A DNA stretch of 64,000 bases from Clostridiales bacterium UBA4080. Lineage in GTDB: Bacteria > Bacillota > Clostridia > Lachnospirales > Vallitaleaceae. Below the pieces are notes generated by a model that ran no database searches, was not told where the DNA came from, and was given only the letters and a program-made list of their open reading frames with translations. Position 1 is the stretch's first letter. Each line of letters starts with the position of its first letter. The position numbers were made by a program, and so were the translations under genes. This document shows, piece by piece, positions 38,001 to 45,900 of the stretch. The DNA is taken from contig DFYO01000058.1 of assembly GCA_002381865.1 (NCBI GenBank), positions 46,326 to 110,325 on the forward strand, in the 5' to 3' direction.

Positions 38001-38554
38001 CAGGTTATATTTCTTCTATAGTAAATAATAAGATAATGTCCCTGGATAGTAAGGGTAATTTCTCTGCTGGAAAAAACACAACCCGTGCTGAATTTTCTTC
38101 AGCAATAGTCAATACTCTTGGTTTGTCCTCTTTAGATATAGAAAAATCCGGTTTTCCATTTAATGATATTAAAAAAGATGACAAAAATATTAATGGCATG
38201 ATAATAGCTTATCAGTGCGGAATAATAAATGGGACATCTGCAACAACCTTTTCTCCTAGTGAATTAATAACTCGTCAGGACGCTGCAACAATGCTAATGA
38301 GAGCCTTTAATCTAAGAAATAAAAGCTTAGTTCCAAATAACACCAGTGGCAGGTTAAATGCATTTTCAGACAAAGCTAATGTCAGCAGCTATAGCACTGC
38401 CAGCCTTGAACAAGCAATTTCTCTTGATTTTTTCAGCGGCTATCCAGACAATACTTTATTACCTCAAAACAATATATTAAATGAACAAACCGCAAAAATA
38501 CTATATCAATTAAAAATTAAGGCTGAAAAGCCAGGCTTACAGTGGGTTAAGTAG
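35054..38554 (+). CDS. Secreted S-layer-homology protein
   Basis: 1166 aa. A signal peptide (1-31, cleavage likely after SISA) leads to about 950 residues of beta-rich, Asn/Ser/Thr/Tyr-rich ectodomain without a recognised family, then three SLH repeats: about 980-1025 (TTRAEFSSAIVNTLG), 1040-1085 (TFSPSELITRQDAATMLMRAF) and 1100-1150. SLH repeats bind pyruvylated secondary wall polymer, so the protein is displayed on the cell surface. AAAGGATGGTG precedes ATG. It is the only plus-strand gene inside a block of minus-strand housekeeping genes. Function of the ectodomain is unknown. Confidence 0.9.
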   Translation: MFKKCLSAFLSLLFVFTVLITPVQSISAFTELPVSLKDVSYKFNSTVKFLDLSTLTKTGDNINIPNTSFSSGDIIVDKKNSISIKILKVNNDGSYLTVKPSMNDLFKEFNIPRQIIQPNSANINEYQVKGVSIEDYLKNKNPDRSGQKSSKKYAGSSDVMDNINKLFSERNSKVYQYNGVYEFSALGSSSNKVKLSLDGALGVSPNLVAEYSLSDGYEFGFVDAAQFIDVNMMFDVKINDEMYLPVFSVYVPIPGIGSVKLGIFMVVDVDGNITLTVKAQEGIIANASVYGSTSFGIPTSFHVNKSFDQYFGAECDPMGSIKAGLYLTPLVSLEILDVDVFDAQLRLGFYGYSNISNQTMNYGVNFVINAFVTVLDDRTTLINEHIPIIERNKSFNPADDVIFYFSRFCSYQNRINIAAMTKRLSGSNIANAPPFSDKLPFSNRTLEIWYYKAGNNPQNGANQSPTYKIPVQTDSNGCIGINFSVLAGYSIDVQKGDCIIVKAPGFIGETDILQSVSPFGKEKLPGQGDFYGYSRVYGDFFEDTIQFNTLSGPDLTALDIPNTGKIEFEPKKRIYYNGPVKLYSTDKTTGVTETSVFNANENQNIYYTNSIMSSLSSSIFQNHYNIKPNNELRWQINFDNYIYGTYEPTGAGGHQTTHQVTIKRLVEDKQVVIEDYYGVPIGLQHNIALRLIAVNKGGTKPYIGPAKLDITLGKVPPEYIQSFEIDKAIADLGYIKFPAADIRYPNHYEYYTEPPFPVVLYASSAPYSMTLDPKYNLSVNNFDASKGAVSQAHYYWRWEELQPDIPETVSIKKKRTIYHEDSPPTTSTITVNVDNKKFFFPDNISVPEFSSIPVSYTVYDPMAGKSFSTPDLNDYSLDPSRNIYQMRHLVYGLAIEGQPINNPSFSPPNPTVKGDNGLVEYDFSKFNVLEYLDTLKNHSNQFVINPLTEGSELYITMPSVEKNNALKTSLKINNYSYLPTWATGYISSIVNNKIMSLDSKGNFSAGKNTTRAEFSSAIVNTLGLSSLDIEKSGFPFNDIKKDDKNINGMIIAYQCGIINGTSATTFSPSELITRQDAATMLMRAFNLRNKSLVPNNTSGRLNAFSDKANVSSYSTASLEQAISLDFFSGYPDNTLLPQNNILNEQTAKILYQLKIKAEKPGLQWVK

Positions 38555-38585
38555 TTTTGATATAAAAGTATAAATAATCTGCAAG

Positions 38586-38620
38586 AAAAAAGGAACAGCC
38601 TTAATAGCTGTTCCTTTTTT
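38586..38620. terminator. Bidirectional terminator over the hemZ stop
   Basis: AAAAAAGGAACAGC and GCTGTTCCTTTTTT are perfect complements around seven bases. The hemZ stop codon lies in the loop. Confidence 0.92.
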
Positions 38621-40076
38621 CAAAGAATTCTCTTCGCTTTTCCATTATTTCATCGTGTCTTTCTATGTAATCCTTTAGATTTTTAAAATTCTCAATCCTC
38701 TGCAGTCCTTCATAATTCAAAACCTTTGATACTCCTCCTGCTCCTATCGCCAGAATATTGGAGGTTTCTTCGATTATTTCGATATTATAAATACATTCTG
38801 TTTTAGCCTTGCAGTATCCAATGTTTTCTAAATTCCCTGCAATATTTTTTTGTCTGTACATATAATATGGTTCCATATTCATTCTTTCTGCTGAACTAAT
38901 AGCCACTTCCATCATTTCCTCTGCAAGTTTTTCAGATAGCACCTCACTTGCTTGTGAATTAAGTACAGAGCCTCTTTTTATAGCAAGTGCATGAACTGTA
39001 AGATTATCAGGGTTCATTTTTTCAATTTCTGCAAACGTATGCTTCACATCTTGAATACTTTCTCCAGGTAATCCTAGAATCACATCCATATTAACTACAT
39101 CAAAGCCTTGTTCTTTAACCTCTTGAAATACTGATTTAATCTGCTCTGTAGTATGCTTTCTTCCAATAATATCCAAGGTCTTCTGATTCATAGTTTGCGG
39201 GTTAACAGATATTCTTGAAACCAAATTATCTTTTAGTATTTTTAGCTTTTCTTTTGTTATAGTATCAGGTCTGCCCGCTTCTACTGTATATTCCTTAATC
39301 AAGCTCAAATCAAAGCAGTTTCTTATTGTATCTGTTAGCAGCTTTAGCTCTTTTGCTTGTATCGAAGTAGGTGTTCCTCCACCAATATAAATACTTCTAA
39401 TAGGTATAGTCCTTCCTCTGTTTGTCATCATTGCTATATATTCGAGCTCTTTAATCAGCTTTTCTAAATACATACACACTTGATTTTTGTATAAATTAAT
39501 TGGATATGATGTAAATGAACAATAGTTGCATTTGCTTGGACAAAAAGGGATTCCTATATATAAATTAATTTCTCCTTTTATTCTAGAAGATAATACCCGC
39601 TTTTCTTTTGTTGATATTTTTAATAGAAGATTTATTTTATCATCAGCAACAAGATATTCTTTTTTAAGTATTTCCTTGATCTGCTCTTTTGTTTTGTTTT
39701 CCTTTTCCATTAGCTGTACTACAATTTTTGAAGGTCTAATCCCAGTAAGTATTCCCCATTTTGCTTTGACCTCAGTTACTTCTCTACACAAAAAATAAAG
39801 CAGCCTTTTAATCTGTCTGTTTTGCTGCTTGGTTCTTTCTTTAAGGTCTTTAATTTTATTAATACTATCCTGTTCATTATAATTTGATTTAACTATTTTA
39901 TTTATTTCAGCTTTTTCAACATATTCTATAAAGGTATTATTATTATCAACAAAAATATTAATCCCATTATCCGTAATTTTAGATAAGGAGAAATCAATTG
40001 CTTGATTTGAATAAAAAACCTTTAGGTAGGTCTTTATTTGTTCTTGAAATTTTTGTTCATTTACGTAAATCTTCAT
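38601..40076 (-). CDS. hemZ: HemZ-type radical SAM protein (coproporphyrinogen dehydrogenase-like)
   Basis: 491 aa from the chosen ATG. An N-terminal region of about 150 residues specific to HemZ is followed by a radical SAM barrel with GIPFCPSKCNYCSFTSYPI (CxxxCxxC, near 175), GGGTPTS, VEAGRPDTI and VNPQTMNQKTLDIIGR. HemN relatives oxidise coproporphyrinogen III, but HemZ proteins in anaerobes are poorly defined and no other heme gene is near. A TTG four codons upstream would overlap the previous stop; GAGGG before ATG favours 40076. Confidence 0.88.
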   Translation of the reverse strand: MKIYVNEQKFQEQIKTYLKVFYSNQAIDFSLSKITDNGINIFVDNNNTFIEYVEKAEINKIVKSNYNEQDSINKIKDLKERTKQQNRQIKRLLYFLCREVTEVKAKWGILTGIRPSKIVVQLMEKENKTKEQIKEILKKEYLVADDKINLLLKISTKEKRVLSSRIKGEINLYIGIPFCPSKCNYCSFTSYPINLYKNQVCMYLEKLIKELEYIAMMTNRGRTIPIRSIYIGGGTPTSIQAKELKLLTDTIRNCFDLSLIKEYTVEAGRPDTITKEKLKILKDNLVSRISVNPQTMNQKTLDIIGRKHTTEQIKSVFQEVKEQGFDVVNMDVILGLPGESIQDVKHTFAEIEKMNPDNLTVHALAIKRGSVLNSQASEVLSEKLAEEMMEVAISSAERMNMEPYYMYRQKNIAGNLENIGYCKAKTECIYNIEIIEETSNILAIGAGGVSKVLNYEGLQRIENFKNLKDYIERHDEIMEKRREFFEKRNSY

Positions 40077-40084
40077 TTTTTCCC

Positions 40085-40732
40085 TCAAATCAGATACTGA
40101 TTATTCTTCTTCTCAAATCCTAATGTAGTATTAATACCATGTCCTGAACAAACAATTGTATCCTCTGGCAAAGAATATAATCTTTCCTTAATGCTATTTA
40201 CAAGAGTTTCTGAAGGCAATTTATTAAAATCAGTTCTTCCAATCGTACCTGCCATTAATGTATCTCCTGTAAACAGAACTTTATTATCCGAATTATAATA
40301 GCATATACTATTATTGGTATGGCCAAAAATCTCAAAACACTCAAATACAAAAGTGTTGCTTAGATTAATAATATCCCCGTTTTTTATAAAGCTATTTGCT
40401 TTTGCAGTTATGCTTTTTGCCATAAACATCTTAGAAAGATTTTTTTGAGCATTTTCCATCATTTCTGCCTCTTGTTTATGAGCAAATACTTTAATACCTG
40501 ATTGCCCCTTATTATTAAGAATTTCTATAATCTCATCAACTGCACCTATATGGTCAAAATGACCATGAGTAATTAATATAGCCATTAGCTTGAGACCCTT
40601 ATCTAATAAATGTTTTACAATGTCTTCGGCATCCGCTCCTGGATCAATCAAAACAGCATTCTCTCTATTATTATCAACAAGCAAGTATGTGTTTGTTTGA
40701 AAAATATTATCTGTAATAGTAATTATATCCAT
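40085..40732 (-). CDS. Metallo-beta-lactamase-fold hydrolase
   Basis: 215 aa glyoxalase II-like fold. Metal ligands are in ILITHGHFDHIGAVDE (near 57), then FGHTNNSICYY, LFTGDTLMAGTIGRTDF and CSGHGINTT near the C-terminus. It lacks the C-terminal substrate domain of true GloB, so the substrate is unknown. It lies eight bases after relA and eight before hemZ, a common clostridial arrangement. AGGAG precedes ATG. Confidence 0.88.
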   Translation of the reverse strand: MDIITITDNIFQTNTYLLVDNNRENAVLIDPGADAEDIVKHLLDKGLKLMAILITHGHFDHIGAVDEIIEILNNKGQSGIKVFAHKQEAEMMENAQKNLSKMFMAKSITAKANSFIKNGDIINLSNTFVFECFEIFGHTNNSICYYNSDNKVLFTGDTLMAGTIGRTDFNKLPSETLVNSIKERLYSLPEDTIVCSGHGINTTLGFEKKNNQYLI

Positions 40733-40740
40733 AGATACTC

Positions 40741-42954
40741 CTAATTATTCGGCCTTATAATCTCAGCTACGCCTTCTAAGTTCCTAATTTTTTTTGTAAT
40801 CTTGTTTAACTGCTCTACTCCGTTTATCTCCATTGTAATGTTAAATACTGAGGTCTGATTTTTTTCCGATCTTGCATTAAGGGCTTTTACTGGAACATTC
40901 TCTTCCGTAAGCACCTTCGATATATCTACTAATAACCCGATTCTGTCACTGCCAATAATCTGAATCTCTGTCTGATACAAAATATTCGAAACCTCTTTTT
41001 CAGGCATCTGCCATTCTGAATCAATAAGCCTGTGTCTTTCATCTTGAGTCAAATTAATAATGTTAACACAGTCCGTTCTATGGATAGAAACACCTCTTCC
41101 TCTTGTTACAAACCCAACTATTTCATCCCCTGGAACAGGACTGCAGCATCTTGAAAACCTAACTGCAAGGTCCTCAACACCTTTTACAACAATGCCGCTT
41201 TTAGATTTCTTTTCTCCGCTAAAACCAGCTTTTTCATTTACCTGCTTAAGTATTTCTTGATCTGTTATACCTTTATGTGCTGTTTTATTCGTTTCTTCAA
41301 GAAGTCTGTTTAATATCTGTCCTTCCTTTAATCCTCCGTGCCCTATAGATGCATAAACAGATTCCCAGTTTTTAAAGCCGTATTTTCTCTGCACAACCTC
41401 CATATACTCAGTCTTTAGAAGTTCATTTAAAACTATATTCTTAGACTTAGCATACTTTTCAAGCATTTCTTTTCCACGCGAAACATTTTCATCTTTTAGC
41501 TCTTTTCTATACCATTGACTAATTTTACTTTTAGCCTGAGAGCTTTTTACTATTTTAAGCCAGTCACGACTCGGTCCTTTTGAATTTTGCGAGGTGATTA
41601 TTTCAATTCTGTCACCATTTTTTATCTTGTAGTCAAAGGTTACGATTTTCCCGTTAACTCTTGCACCTACCATTTTGTTTCCAACTGCACTATGTATATG
41701 ATATGCAAAATCAATCGGTGTACTGCCTGTAGGCAAGTCAATAACATCTCCTGTAGGTGTAAAGGCATATACCTGATCTGCAAAAACATCTAAATCAGTT
41801 TTTAATACATCCATAAACTCTTTATTATCAGACATATCTCTTTGCCACTCTAAAATATGTCTTAACCAATTGAGCTTTTGTTCTGCACTTTCATCTGTTA
41901 CACCTGAATTTTTTGCCTCTTTATATTTCCAATGCGCTGCAATACCATATTCCGATACCTTATGCATTTCCTTTGTTCTTATTTGCATTTCAAAGGGCTC
42001 ACCTTCTGGCCCAATCAAAGTAGTGTGTAAAGACTGATAGTTATTAGGCTTTGGCATTGCAATATAATCTTTAAATCTCCCTGGTATTGGTTTGTAAAGA
42101 TCATGAATAATCCCAAGCACTCCATAGCAATCCTTTACATTTTCAACAATTACCCTTACAGCAAACAAATCATATATTTGATCTAAGGTCTTTTTTTGTC
42201 CAACCATTTTTTTATAAATACTGAAAAAATGCTTTGGTCTTCCATCTATTTCTGCTTCAATTCCAGCCTGCTTAAGCTGCTCAGCTAATAATTTTTCAAT
42301 CTGCTCTACATATCTGATTCTGTCATCTCTTTTTCTATTTATCTTTTCAACCAAATCATAGTATGCTTCTGGCTGAAGATATCTGAAGGATAAATCCTCT
42401 AGCTCGACCTTAATTTTAGAAATACCTAATCTATGTGCTAGTGGAGCATAAATACTGAGAGTTTCCTTTGCCTTTTCCTTTTGCTTTTCTTCGCTCATAT
42501 ATTTTAAGGTTCTCATATTATGAAGCCTGTCGGCTAGCTTAATCAAAATTACTCTTATGTCCTTAGCCATAGCTAAAAACATTTTCCTATAATTTTCAGC
42601 CTGAATTTCTTCTTTATCAGTTGTATATGAAATCTGTCCAAGCTTAGTAACCCCTTCTACAAGGAGTGCAACTTCTTTGTTAAACATCTTTTCGATTTCT
42701 TCACAAGTATAATGTGTATCCTCGACAACATCATGAAGAATCCCTGCAACAATCGTTTCTTTGTCAAGTTCTAAATCCGCAAGAATCATTGCCACCTCAA
42801 GAGGGTGAACAATATATGGTTCTCCTGATTTTCGAATCTGAGTCTCGTGAGCTGTCTTGGCAAGCAAGTAAGCCTTTTCGATCATATCAAAGTTTTCTGC
42901 AGGATGATATTTTTTTATTCTGTTTATTAATTCGTCATACATTTTATCCGGCAT
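40741..42954 (-). CDS. relA: Bifunctional (p)ppGpp synthetase/hydrolase
   Basis: 737 aa long RSH enzyme. The hydrolase HD domain shows HDVVEDTHYT (near 70) and RLADRLHNMRTL; the synthetase domain shows AVRVIVENVKDCYGVLGIIHDLYKPIPGRFKDYIA-type residues (near 265-300). TGS (about 395-455) and ACT (about 660-735) regulatory domains follow. Both catalytic halves look intact, as in the single Rel of Gram-positives. The gene lies after apt in recJ-apt-relA-MBL-hemZ. Ribosome-binding site is weak (GTGATG). Confidence 0.96.
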   Translation of the reverse strand: MPDKMYDELINRIKKYHPAENFDMIEKAYLLAKTAHETQIRKSGEPYIVHPLEVAMILADLELDKETIVAGILHDVVEDTHYTCEEIEKMFNKEVALLVEGVTKLGQISYTTDKEEIQAENYRKMFLAMAKDIRVILIKLADRLHNMRTLKYMSEEKQKEKAKETLSIYAPLAHRLGISKIKVELEDLSFRYLQPEAYYDLVEKINRKRDDRIRYVEQIEKLLAEQLKQAGIEAEIDGRPKHFFSIYKKMVGQKKTLDQIYDLFAVRVIVENVKDCYGVLGIIHDLYKPIPGRFKDYIAMPKPNNYQSLHTTLIGPEGEPFEMQIRTKEMHKVSEYGIAAHWKYKEAKNSGVTDESAEQKLNWLRHILEWQRDMSDNKEFMDVLKTDLDVFADQVYAFTPTGDVIDLPTGSTPIDFAYHIHSAVGNKMVGARVNGKIVTFDYKIKNGDRIEIITSQNSKGPSRDWLKIVKSSQAKSKISQWYRKELKDENVSRGKEMLEKYAKSKNIVLNELLKTEYMEVVQRKYGFKNWESVYASIGHGGLKEGQILNRLLEETNKTAHKGITDQEILKQVNEKAGFSGEKKSKSGIVVKGVEDLAVRFSRCCSPVPGDEIVGFVTRGRGVSIHRTDCVNIINLTQDERHRLIDSEWQMPEKEVSNILYQTEIQIIGSDRIGLLVDISKVLTEENVPVKALNARSEKNQTSVFNITMEINGVEQLNKITKKIRNLEGVAEIIRPNN

Positions 42955-43003
42955 TTTTCATCACATCTCACTTCAATTGTTCATTTTTTCTTGATAATCT
43001 AAT

Positions 43004-43044
43004 GAAGTAAGCAGTCCTATGTTTCCTTGGAAATAGCTTACTTC
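43004..43044. repeat. Hairpin between apt and relA
   Basis: GAAGTAAGC and GCTTACTTC enclose a second stem TTTCC-TT-GGAAA. No T-tract follows on the minus strand. It could be an mRNA processing or stability element, or weak attenuator, in the 161-bp apt-relA gap. Confidence 0.5.
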
Positions 43045-43115
43045 AAAATCATTGTAACTATATATTTGATTTTAATAAATATTACCATTAGCTGTAAAAG
43101 ATTTCAACTAAAAAA

Positions 43116-43628
43116 TTAATACTTAATAATCGAATCGATATTTTGATTTTCCATCAACTTTCTTCCATTTAAAAACTCAAGCTCAATTAAGTAGACAATT
43201 TTTACAACTTTACCACCTAGAGCTTCAATTAGTTCAACCATCGCCTTTGAAGTTCCTCCGGTTGCTAATAGGTCATCAATTATTACAACCTTATCTCCCG
43301 GTTCAAATGCGTCTGTATGAATTTCGATTTCTGCTGTTCCATATTCTAGCTCATATGAGATACTTTTTGTTTTATATGGAAGCTTTCCAGCTTTTCGTAT
43401 TGGAATAAAGCCTTTGTTCATATTATAAGCAATTGGCACTCCAAAAATAAAGCCTCTTGACTCAGGTCCTATAACATAGTCAAATTCAACCTCTTTTAAA
43501 GAATCCTGCATTAAATCAATAGCAGCCCTTAATGCATCCTTATCCTTTAAAATAGTAGTAATATCTTTAAACACAATTCCTTTTTTAGGAAAATCTGCTA
43601 CATCTCTGATTAAATTTTTTATATCCAT
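43116..43628 (-). CDS. apt: Adenine phosphoribosyltransferase
   Basis: 170 aa from ATG, the family length. It converts adenine and PRPP to AMP. Landmarks: FPKKGIVFKDITTILKD, GPESRGFIFG and the PRPP loop VVIIDDLLATGGTSKA (near 118-133). An in-frame TTG four codons upstream is part of the GGAGG region, so ATG 43628 is the start. The gene lies 13 bases after recJ. Adjacent relA makes this a purine-salvage and alarmone pair. Confidence 0.96.
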   Translation of the reverse strand: MDIKNLIRDVADFPKKGIVFKDITTILKDKDALRAAIDLMQDSLKEVEFDYVIGPESRGFIFGVPIAYNMNKGFIPIRKAGKLPYKTKSISYELEYGTAEIEIHTDAFEPGDKVVIIDDLLATGGTSKAMVELIEALGGKVVKIVYLIELEFLNGRKLMENQNIDSIIKY

Positions 43629-43641
43629 AGCAACCTCCAAA

Positions 43642-45690
43642 TTATTTTTGTCCAGCCCACTTATTATACAACTTTGAAGCCTTTAATTCAACTTTTTTCC
43701 CTTTAAATATTTCAAAAAACACTGTAATATGTTCAATATTATAATTAATTAGCCCTAATTCCTTAAATACCTCTAGCATTACCACAATTTTCAAAGCAAT
43801 TTTGCTTTTATTCTTCCATGCCAATGTCGCAAGCTTAGAAAAAGACACGTAATTATCATTATTAACTAACGAATTATGTAAAAATCTATAAAATATAGAA
43901 TATTCATCAATTTCTATTAATTCATCTGCAATCACCTTGTCTTCGAGCAGATTTGGAATCATATTTACTGCCTCCAAAAATTCCTGCTCTAGTTTTCTGT
44001 CAGCCTTCAAATCCCTTGCTAAAAGCTGTGGCGTTATAGTGTTATTCCATTCATTTATGTCCAGTGTACCAATTACACTTACATCATTTCCTACTGAGTA
44101 ATTTTTTTCCTCTTCTCCTAACGAAAATCCCACTACATCTAATGAATTACTTTCTTTTATTAGCTCAAGCTTAAGATGATTCTTTTCCTTACCAATTTGT
44201 CTTATCGATGAAAGCTTTGCATCTATAACAAATACTGGTTCTTCATTTCCTGCTCCATAGGGTTCTAATATTTCTAATTTTTTTATTAATTCAATGCTGA
44301 TATCCTCTAGGTCAATTTTAAAATCTGCTTTCATTTTTTTAATTAATGTATCTTTTAACATATATTTTTCTGCATATTCATTTAGTTTCTCTGACAAAGC
44401 GGATACCTTTTCCTCCTTTAGAGACATTCCTGCTGCCATATCATGCCCCCCGAATTTATCCATAAGCTCGCTGCAGCTTGACAGTGCATTAAAAATACTA
44501 AAGCCCTCCACACTTCTTGCTGAACCGCTAGCTATACCCTCTTCAATTGTCAGAATAACAACCGGACGATAAAATTTTTCTACAATTCTAGATGCCACTA
44601 TTCCAATTACACCATGGCTCCAGCCCTCTTTATATACTACGATAACCTTTGTATTTTCAATATCTACATTCTTTTCAATAAGTGAAAGTGCTTCTTCTGT
44701 TATTCTGGCTTCAAGCTCCTGACGCTTTTTATTAGTATTGTCAAGATATTCAGAAATCTCAGCCGCTCTAACAATATCTCTAGTTAAGAATAGCTCCACT
44801 CCTTTATTAGCATCTCCAATTCTGCCTGCAGCATTAAGTCTTGGACCTAATTGAAATCCAATAATGGAGGAGGTAATCTTTTTGTTCTCAGCTCCAGCTA
44901 TCTTTAACAAACCTTTAATTCCAACATTCCAGCTTTTTTCTATAGTGTTAAAGGCTAACTTGACAATCACTCTGTTTTCATCTATTAATGGGACTATGTC
45001 AGCAATTGTTCCTATTGCTGTAAGCTCCAGATACTTCCATATGTTTTCCAGCCTGTTATATTTAATTGCTAATGCATGAATCAGCTTAAATGTAACTCCT
45101 ACTCCTGCAAGCATTTTAAAAGGATAGCAGCAATCCTCTCTTTTAGGATCTATTACCGCAATGGCATTCGGAAGCTCCCCCTGACATTCGTGGTGATCTG
45201 TAATGATTAAATCCAGGTTTATTTTTTTTGCATACTCTGCCTGTTTGTTTGCTACTATTCCTGTATCAACAGATATTACCAAATCAGTGCTATTATTTTT
45301 AATTGTCAATAGAGCTTCTTCATTAATCCCATATCCTTCTTTTTGCCTGTTGGGAATATAATAATCAGCATTGGCATTAAGCTCCTTCAAAAACAATACC
45401 AGTATTGAAGTGCTTGTTATTCCGTCAACATCATAATCTCCATATACCGTGATTTTCTGTTTGTTTTCAATTGCTTGTGCTATTCTTTCAACAGCCCTAT
45501 TCATATCTGCCATAAGATAAGGGTCGTAAAAATGTTCTTTTTCAGGCTTTAAAAACCTATCAACATTTTCTTTTTCACTTAATCCACGATTTGCAAGTAA
45601 TGTAGCTAAAGGTATTTCCAAATAATTTTCCGCTGCAATTTTTTCAATCAATGCTTTTTCTGCTTGCCTTATTTCCCAAATACTTTTCAA
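43642..45690 (-). CDS. recJ: Single-strand-specific exonuclease RecJ
   Basis: 682 aa. The DHH phosphoesterase core has VYGDYDVDGITST (near 78), VISVDTGI, LIITDHHECQG (the DHH motif, near 160) and LNAAGRIGDA; DHHA1 follows with GGHDMAAGMSL (near 405), then an OB-fold and a lineage-specific C-terminus. RecJ degrades 5' single strands in recombination and repair. The start codon is TTG, supported by AAGGAGG seven bases upstream. It is first in recJ-apt-relA-MBL-hemZ. Confidence 0.95.
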   Translation of the reverse strand: MKSIWEIRQAEKALIEKIAAENYLEIPLATLLANRGLSEKENVDRFLKPEKEHFYDPYLMADMNRAVERIAQAIENKQKITVYGDYDVDGITSTSILVLFLKELNANADYYIPNRQKEGYGINEEALLTIKNNSTDLVISVDTGIVANKQAEYAKKINLDLIITDHHECQGELPNAIAVIDPKREDCCYPFKMLAGVGVTFKLIHALAIKYNRLENIWKYLELTAIGTIADIVPLIDENRVIVKLAFNTIEKSWNVGIKGLLKIAGAENKKITSSIIGFQLGPRLNAAGRIGDANKGVELFLTRDIVRAAEISEYLDNTNKKRQELEARITEEALSLIEKNVDIENTKVIVVYKEGWSHGVIGIVASRIVEKFYRPVVILTIEEGIASGSARSVEGFSIFNALSSCSELMDKFGGHDMAAGMSLKEEKVSALSEKLNEYAEKYMLKDTLIKKMKADFKIDLEDISIELIKKLEILEPYGAGNEEPVFVIDAKLSSIRQIGKEKNHLKLELIKESNSLDVVGFSLGEEEKNYSVGNDVSVIGTLDINEWNNTITPQLLARDLKADRKLEQEFLEAVNMIPNLLEDKVIADELIEIDEYSIFYRFLHNSLVNNDNYVSFSKLATLAWKNKSKIALKIVVMLEVFKELGLINYNIEHITVFFEIFKGKKVELKASKLYNKWAGQK

Positions 45691-45726
45691 AATACCCCTC
45701 CTTTATAAAACAAACAAGAATAACGC

Positions 45727-45776
45727 CCTTTGAACGCAATTCTCGTTATTTTTTCAAAGGCTATTATACCTTTGAA
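45727..45776 (-). promoter_or_regulatory. Inverted repeats in the recJ leader
   Basis: TTCAAAGG (45753-45760) and CCTTTGAA (45769-45776) flank eight bases that contain TATAAT on the minus strand, and CCTTTGAA recurs at 45727-45734. A second pair AATAACG/CGTTATT overlaps them, so alternative RNA hairpins are possible. It could be an operator or an attenuator; no -35 is clear. Confidence 0.4.
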
Positions 45777-45834
45777 TTTGTTACAGGCTCTTTTGTATTT
45801 ATACTTAGACTATAACGATAAGTGCTTATTTTTT

Positions 45835-45874
45835 AGAACAAGTCCCCCTCTAATAATAGTGGGGGACTTGTTCT
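45835..45874 (-). terminator. Strong hairpin after secDF
   Basis: A perfect 14-bp stem AGAACAAGTCCCCC/GGGGGACTTGTTCT with a 12-base loop lies 26 bases beyond the secDF stop. It lacks a U-tract on the minus strand, so it may be a 3' stability stem rather than a classic terminator. Confidence 0.5.
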
Positions 45875-45900
45875 GTTGCTTGAAGTGTTTAAAAAAATAT

